The position numbers and the translations under genes are program-made. From the NCBI RefSeq assembly GCF_900108315.1, contig NZ_FNVB01000007.1, positions 405,673 to 469,672 on the forward strand: a stretch of 64,000 bases of DNA, read 5' to 3'. Positions 59,793-64,000 of the stretch are shown piece after piece (position 1 is the first letter of the stretch; each line of letters starts with the position of its first letter). Source of the stretch: Saccharopolyspora kobensis. Its GTDB lineage: Bacteria > Actinomycetota > Actinomycetes > Mycobacteriales > Pseudonocardiaceae. The notes under the pieces are model-generated. The model saw only the letters and a program-made list of their open reading frames with translations, searched no databases and was not told the origin of the DNA.

Positions 59793-61163
59793 ATGAACTG
59801 GCGCGGTCTGGTCACCACCGTCGCGGTGTGCGGCATGCTGCTGGTCGGCGCACCGGTGGGTGCGGCACCACCGGCGGACGACGTGCGTGACCGGCTGGAG
59901 GCGGTGCCCGATCTGACGGTGGTGGGCGAGCGGCCCACCGAACCGGGATTCCGGCTGTTCGACCTGACCTTCACCCAGCCCGCCGACCACCGGAACCCGG
60001 CGGCCGGGCAGTTCCAGCAGCGCCTGACCCTGCTGCACCGCGACCTGTCGCGGCCGACCGTGCTCTACACCTCGGGCTACGGCCTGCCGGAGAAGACCGC
60101 CCGCACCGAGCCGACGCGGCTGGTCGACGGCAACCAGGTGAGCCTGGAGCACCGCTTCTTCACCCCGTCCCGCCCGGACCCGGCGGACTGGGGCGACCTG
60201 GACATCTGGCAGGCCGCCACCGACCAGCACCGGGTGATCAGCGCGCTGCGCGCGGTCTACGACGACCAGTGGATCACCACCGGGGCCAGCAAGGGCGGCA
60301 TGACGGCGGTCTACCACCGGCGGTTCTACCCCGACGACGTCGACGGCACGGTCGCCTACGTGGCGCCCAACGACGTCGACAACGACCAGGACCGCTACGA
60401 CGAGTTCCTGGCCGGGGTCGGCACCGACCCGGCCTGCCGGGCGGCGCTGACCGCGGTGCAGCGCGAGGCGCTGGTGCGGCGCGACGAGCTGGTGGCGAAG
60501 TTCCAGGCCTACGCCGACGCCGAGGGGCTGACCTTCGACCGGATCATCGGCGACATCGACCGCGGCTTCGAGATGGTCGTGATCGACACGCCCTTCGCGT
60601 TCTGGCAGTACCGCGGCCAGGACGACTGCGCCCAGGTGCCCGCCACCACGGCGAGCACCGACGAGATCTACGCGTTCTTCGACCGGACCACGGAGTTCCG
60701 CTTCTACACCGACCAGGGCATCGAGCCGTACGCGCCGTACTACTACCAGGCGGGCACCCAGCTGGGCTGGCCGCACGTCTCCGATGAGCCGCTGGCCGAC
60801 CTGCTGCACAACCGCGAGCTCAGCCAGCCCCGCAACCTGGTCTCGCGGGAGATCCCGATGCGCTTCGAACCGGGCGTGATGCACCGGGTCGACGCGTGGG
60901 TTCGCAGCCGCGGTTCGGAGCTGATGTTCGTCAACGGCGAGCGCGACCCCTGGAGCGCCGAGCCCTTCGAGCTGGGCCCCGGCACCCGCGACTCCTACAG
61001 CTACCTGGTCCCGGGCGCCAACCACGGAGCCAAGATCGAGGGCCTGCCCGCCGACCAGCGGGCCGAGGCCGAGCAGACGCTCCGCCGCTGGGCCGAGGTC
61101 GAAGCACCGGCCATGCGCTCCGCGGTCCTGGACGCCGAACCGCTCCAGCGCCACCCCCGCTGA
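59793..61163 (+). CDS. Secreted S28/S37-type serine peptidase (tripeptidyl aminopeptidase-like)
   Basis: The 456-residue protein has a signal peptide (residues 1-24, ending V-G-A-A-P-P), a beta-sandwich-like N-terminal region with F-T-Q-P-A-D-H, and an alpha/beta hydrolase core with nucleophile Ser166 in G-A-S-K-G-G-M. The likely acid and base are the Asp in F-V-N-G-E-R-D-P-W and the His in P-G-A-N-H-G-A. This is the pattern of the Streptomyces tripeptidyl aminopeptidase (S37) group. GGAGG precedes the ATG at 59793. Confidence 0.88.
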   Translation: MNWRGLVTTVAVCGMLLVGAPVGAAPPADDVRDRLEAVPDLTVVGERPTEPGFRLFDLTFTQPADHRNPAAGQFQQRLTLLHRDLSRPTVLYTSGYGLPEKTARTEPTRLVDGNQVSLEHRFFTPSRPDPADWGDLDIWQAATDQHRVISALRAVYDDQWITTGASKGGMTAVYHRRFYPDDVDGTVAYVAPNDVDNDQDRYDEFLAGVGTDPACRAALTAVQREALVRRDELVAKFQAYADAEGLTFDRIIGDIDRGFEMVVIDTPFAFWQYRGQDDCAQVPATTASTDEIYAFFDRTTEFRFYTDQGIEPYAPYYYQAGTQLGWPHVSDEPLADLLHNRELSQPRNLVSREIPMRFEPGVMHRVDAWVRSRGSELMFVNGERDPWSAEPFELGPGTRDSYSYLVPGANHGAKIEGLPADQRAEAEQTLRRWAEVEAPAMRSAVLDAEPLQRHPR

Positions 61164-61169
61164 GCAACG

Positions 61170-61205
61170 GCGAAGGGCACCTCGCTCGCGCGGGGTGCCC
61201 TTCGC
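61170..61205. terminator. Bidirectional terminator hairpin
   Basis: A 12-bp stem (61170-61181 with 61194-61205) and a 12-nt loop lie between the converging peptidase and acyltransferase genes. Confidence 0.8.
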
Positions 61206-61215
61206 AGTGTCCGGG

Positions 61216-62349
61216 TCAGCCGGTCTTGGTCCGCGCCTTGCGGCGGGCGGCGAGGGTGTCGTAGGTGTTCATCAGGAACTTGTGCGACGGGCGCTCCACC
61301 ACGCGGGTCAGCGCCCAGCCGAGGACGGTGCCGGTGATCAGCATCGCGGCGGTCTGCAGCAGCGGGTCGACGCCGACGTCGTCCAGCTTGCGCATCACGA
61401 TGTAACCGATCGTCTGGTGCACCAGGAACACGCCGTAGGAGATGCCCGCGAACCAGCTGATCCGGCCGGCCAGCCAGTTCGGCACCACCCGGTTCCAGTC
61501 CGGGCCGTAGGCGGTCACCGCCACCACGAGCATGCCCAGGCACACCGCGATCGTGGATCCCCAGTCGGCCACCAGACCCTCGGGCGTCTCGGCGTAGTTG
61601 TGCAGCGCCTGACCGGCCATGCAGGCCAGCAGCATGCCGAGGAAGTGCGGCAGCGAGATCCGCCGCGTCGACCACAGCCAGATCGCCACGCCGACCACGA
61701 ACAGGTGCCAGCGGTGCACGCCGATGCCGTCGACGACGGTCCGGTAGATCTCCGAGGGATCGCTGACCCGCAGCGGCCACTGGACGATCGGCAGCAGCAC
61801 CGCCAGCCACAGCACGACGATGATCCGCCGCCCGTGGCCCCACTTGGTGGCGAACAGCGCCGCGGCGGCGGTGAAGCCCATCAGCTGCAGCGGAACGGTC
61901 CAGTGCGAACCGTCGATGAACCAGTAGTCGGCGGGCTTCCAGTTCCACAGCATCAGCAGGTTGGACACCAGATCGCTGCGGGTGGGGTAGAACCAGCCCT
62001 CCACGGCCGCCCAGCGCATCACCAGGAAGACCACCACGACGGCGCCGACGAACGGCGGAACGAGCCGGGCCATCCGCCCCCACCAGTAGCGCAGCAGCGT
62101 GCCGCGGCCGATGGTCACGCACGCGAAGTACGCCGAGATCACCAGCAGCAGGCTCGCCCCGACCTGGAACGGGAAGACGACCGAGCGCGGTGTCATCTCC
62201 GGATGCAGGTAGGTGCTCAGGAAGGTGGAGTGGTAGAGCATCACCAGCACGACGCAGGCGGTTCGCACCACGTCCCAGCTGATCTTGCGCTTGCTCCGGC
62301 CCGAGCTCCGCTTGGTGGCAGTGGGTGTCATCTCGGGCACGCGGGTCAC
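61216..62349 (-). CDS. Acyltransferase 3 family membrane protein
   Basis: The 377-residue protein has about ten membrane helices and the acyltransferase 3 (OafA/WecH-like) traits: W-D-V-V-R-T-A-C-V-V-L-V-M-L-Y-H-S near the N-terminus, with the family's conserved His, then R-Y-W-W-G-R-M-A-R-L-V-P-P-F, and I-S-Y-G-V-F-L-V-H-Q near the end. Members add acyl groups to surface sugars, lipids or antibiotics. The start is a GTG at 62349 or an ATG at 62331. Confidence 0.88.
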   Translation of the reverse strand: MTRVPEMTPTATKRSSGRSKRKISWDVVRTACVVLVMLYHSTFLSTYLHPEMTPRSVVFPFQVGASLLLVISAYFACVTIGRGTLLRYWWGRMARLVPPFVGAVVVVFLVMRWAAVEGWFYPTRSDLVSNLLMLWNWKPADYWFIDGSHWTVPLQLMGFTAAAALFATKWGHGRRIIVVLWLAVLLPIVQWPLRVSDPSEIYRTVVDGIGVHRWHLFVVGVAIWLWSTRRISLPHFLGMLLACMAGQALHNYAETPEGLVADWGSTIAVCLGMLVVAVTAYGPDWNRVVPNWLAGRISWFAGISYGVFLVHQTIGYIVMRKLDDVGVDPLLQTAAMLITGTVLGWALTRVVERPSHKFLMNTYDTLAARRKARTKTG

Positions 62350-62446
62350 CGTACCAGGGGTGTTTGTCTGAATCTCGAAGGATCATCGCGTTCTGCGCTG
62401 GGCAGATGGCGCAGCGGTCCGCACCGGTTGGTCCATGTCGGATTGG

Positions 62447-63229
62447 TCACGGTTTTCGGGCCAGCGCGGCGTAGCTCAGCGGGGTGCCGGTGCTCAGGCC
62501 CGCATCGCCGGGCTCCGGTCGCCAGTCCGCGGTCGGCACCACTCCGGGATCCAGCACCTCCAGGCCCGCCAGCAGCGACTCCAGTTCGGCGCGGCTGCGC
62601 GCGGTCCCGGACAGCAGATCGGCCATCGCGCGCATGGCCTCCGGCGCGTGATCGGCGGTGAAGTGGGTGAGCCCGAGCAGCGAGCCCGGGGCGAAGACGT
62701 CGAGGTAGCCGTCGAGCACCGCGGCCGGGTCGTCGGGGACGAAGTGCAGCACGGAGAACATCAGCACCGCCACCGGTTCGGCCGGGTCCAGCAGCCCGCG
62801 GGTGCGGTCGGAGGCGAGCACCGCGTCGACGTCGTGCAGGTCGGCGTGCACGATCGCGGCGTTGGGCACGCCCTCCAGCAGCAGCTCGCCCTGGGTGACG
62901 GCGAGCGGCTCGCTGTCGATGTAGACCACCCGCGCGTCCGGGACCAGCTGCTGCGCGATCTGGTGCGCGGTGCCGATGGTCGGGATTCCGCAGCCGACGT
63001 CCATGAACTGCCGGATGCCCAGGTCCAGGCAGGTGCGCACCACGCGCTGCAGGCAGGCGCGGTTGACCAGCGCGTCCAGCCGCGCGTCCGGGGCCACCGC
63101 GAGCACCCGGCGGGCGAGCTCGCGGTCCGAGGAGAAGTTGCTGCCACCGCCCAGGAGGAAGTCGTGCACCCGCGCGCCGCTGGGGCGGTCCAGGTCCAGG
63201 TCGTGCGGGAGCGGGGAGTTCTCGGACAT
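62447..63229 (-). CDS. SAM-dependent methyltransferase (DUF574/Methyltransf_23 type)
   Basis: The 260-residue protein has the actinobacterial DUF574 arrangement: R-V-H-D-F-L-L-G-G-G-S-N-F-S-S-D-R near the start, R-Q-F-M-D-V-G-C-G-I-P-T as the SAM-binding loop, V-V-Y-I-D-S-E-P and V-L-M-F-S-V-L-H-F-V-P-D. AGGAAC-like bases lie upstream of ATG 63229. Substrate unknown; many paralogues exist in actinomycetes. Confidence 0.92.
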   Translation of the reverse strand: MSENSPLPHDLDLDRPSGARVHDFLLGGGSNFSSDRELARRVLAVAPDARLDALVNRACLQRVVRTCLDLGIRQFMDVGCGIPTIGTAHQIAQQLVPDARVVYIDSEPLAVTQGELLLEGVPNAAIVHADLHDVDAVLASDRTRGLLDPAEPVAVLMFSVLHFVPDDPAAVLDGYLDVFAPGSLLGLTHFTADHAPEAMRAMADLLSGTARSRAELESLLAGLEVLDPGVVPTADWRPEPGDAGLSTGTPLSYAALARKP

Positions 63230-63392
63230 GGTTCCTCCGGGTGACCGTGCTGGAGCGCAGAGTAGTTGCCCGACCGTGTCCCGAACAGGGTGAAAAGTGA
63301 TCGAGCACACTAACGCTGCGTCATTGACCTGGAGTGCGCTGGAGGTTCGAGACTGCTGTGGAACCGCGAGATTCGGTGAAGGGATGAGTTCG

Positions 63393-64000
63393 ATGGCGCA
63401 GTACGTGTTGCCGGAGTTGGATTACGACTACGCGGCGTTGGAGCCGGCGATCGCCGGTGAGATCAACGAGTTGCACCACAGCAAGCATCACGCGACCTAC
63501 GTCAAGGGCGCCAACGACACGATCGAGAAGATCGCCGAGGCGCGGGAGAAGGGTGATTTCTCGTCGATCGTGGGGCTGGAGACCACGTTGGCGTTCCACT
63601 TGGCGGGGCATTCGTTGCACCTGGTGTGGTGGAAGATCCTGTCTCCGAACGGTGGGGACAAGCCGACCGGTGAGCTGGCGGCGGCGATCGATGAGGACTT
63701 CGGTTCCTTCGATGCGTTCCGGGCTCAGATGGAGGCGGTGTCGGGCACGATCCAGGGCAATGGCTGGGGTGTGCTGGCGTGGGATCCGGTGGGGCGGCGG
63801 CTGGTGACTCAGCAGTTGCGTGATCATCACTCGAACCTGTCGATCGCCACGACGCCGCTGCTGGTGTTCGACATCTGGGAGCACGCGTACTACCTGCAGT
63901 ACCGCAATGTGAAGGCGGACTACATCAAGCAGTTGTGGAACGTGGTGAACTGGGAGGAGGTCGGCAAGCGTTTCGCCGATGCCCGTGCGGGCTACAACGG
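63393..64000 (+). CDS. sodA: Mn/Fe superoxide dismutase, cut by the window end
   Basis: At least 202 codons of a roughly 205-residue superoxide dismutase are present. The metal ligands are His28 in E-L-H-H-S-K-H-H, the His in L-A-G-H-S-L-H-L-V-W-W, and the Asp and His in F-D-I-W-E-H-A-Y-Y-L-Q-Y. The ATG at 63393 has GAAGGG upstream; 63384 is an alternative in-frame ATG. Leucine is written TTG about as often as CTG, unlike most genes in this window. Only the last few residues and the stop are missing. Confidence 0.95.
   Translation, partial: MAQYVLPELDYDYAALEPAIAGEINELHHSKHHATYVKGANDTIEKIAEAREKGDFSSIVGLETTLAFHLAGHSLHLVWWKILSPNGGDKPTGELAAAIDEDFGSFDAFRAQMEAVSGTIQGNGWGVLAWDPVGRRLVTQQLRDHHSNLSIATTPLLVFDIWEHAYYLQYRNVKADYIKQLWNVVNWEEVGKRFADARAGYN

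Overview
This is a high-GC actinobacterial chromosome segment. Three things point to the Pseudonocardiales, and I lean towards a Saccharopolyspora-like organism: a cvn 'conservon' signalling operon, an Esx/EspC-type type VII substrate cluster, and an F420-type LLM oxidoreductase alongside many acyl-CoA dehydrogenases and SDRs. The genus is a guess from gene content. I saw no rRNA, tRNA, CRISPR array, insertion sequence or phage gene. The window reads as ordinary chromosome with many catabolic operons.

Layout. 1-1136: three tandem copies of a heme-binding-type (DUF336) exported protein, the first cut by the window edge. 1510-3287: a NarL-type two-component pair. 3340-5073: two DUF402 paralogues and an SPW membrane protein. 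5181-9875: uvrB, a phosphotransferase, an erythromycin-esterase-like protein and a VOC protein. 9935-16077: a leftward acyl-CoA catabolic region (acyl-CoA and 3-hydroxyacyl-CoA dehydrogenases; CoA-transferase, enoyl-CoA hydratase and acetoacetate-decarboxylase-like genes joined by 4-bp overlaps; a LysR regulator). 16839-18398: a lone acyl-CoA dehydrogenase. 18580-22450: cvnA-B-C-D plus a GAF gene. 22852-26648: an ABC exporter whose ATPase is fused to an extracytoplasmic serine hydrolase. 26921-28095: a TerC protein behind a yybP-ykoY (Mn2+) riboswitch. 28218-29498: a RES/Xre toxin-antitoxin pair. 29667-30647: a GH18 chitinase.

30859-45728 is a large acyl-chain catabolic district: two SDRs, a TetR, an acyl-CoA ligase, an AbgT-type transporter, a MaoC hydratase, a paired acyl-CoA dehydrogenase, a FabG-like SDR, and a HAD-kinase-acyl-CoA dehydrogenase gene trio. 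The trio has the same order as the domains of the eukaryotic protein ACAD10, and suggests 4-hydroxy-acid degradation through a phosphorylated acyl-CoA. Two operons here, the AbgT transporter and the paired dehydrogenases, start with homologous 29-33-residue leader peptides whose stop codons overlap the next start codon (ATGA). I have not seen these described.

46091-49188: a secreted protein and a type VII substrate cluster, one member of which seems to start at ACG. 49189-52233: a BenE-type transporter with a divergent XRE-cupin regulator, and a self-regulated TetR-VOC operon. 52509-58364: a glycine-betaine cluster (choline oxidase, permease, betaine-aldehyde dehydrogenase, TetR). 58634-64000: a DivIVA-like coiled-coil protein, an S37-type peptidase, an acyltransferase, a SAM methyltransferase and the start of a Mn/Fe superoxide dismutase.

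Two intergenic arrays of a 24-bp palindromic unit, at 11169 and 52255, and a family of roughly 200-bp intergenic repeats are the main non-coding structures left unexplained.
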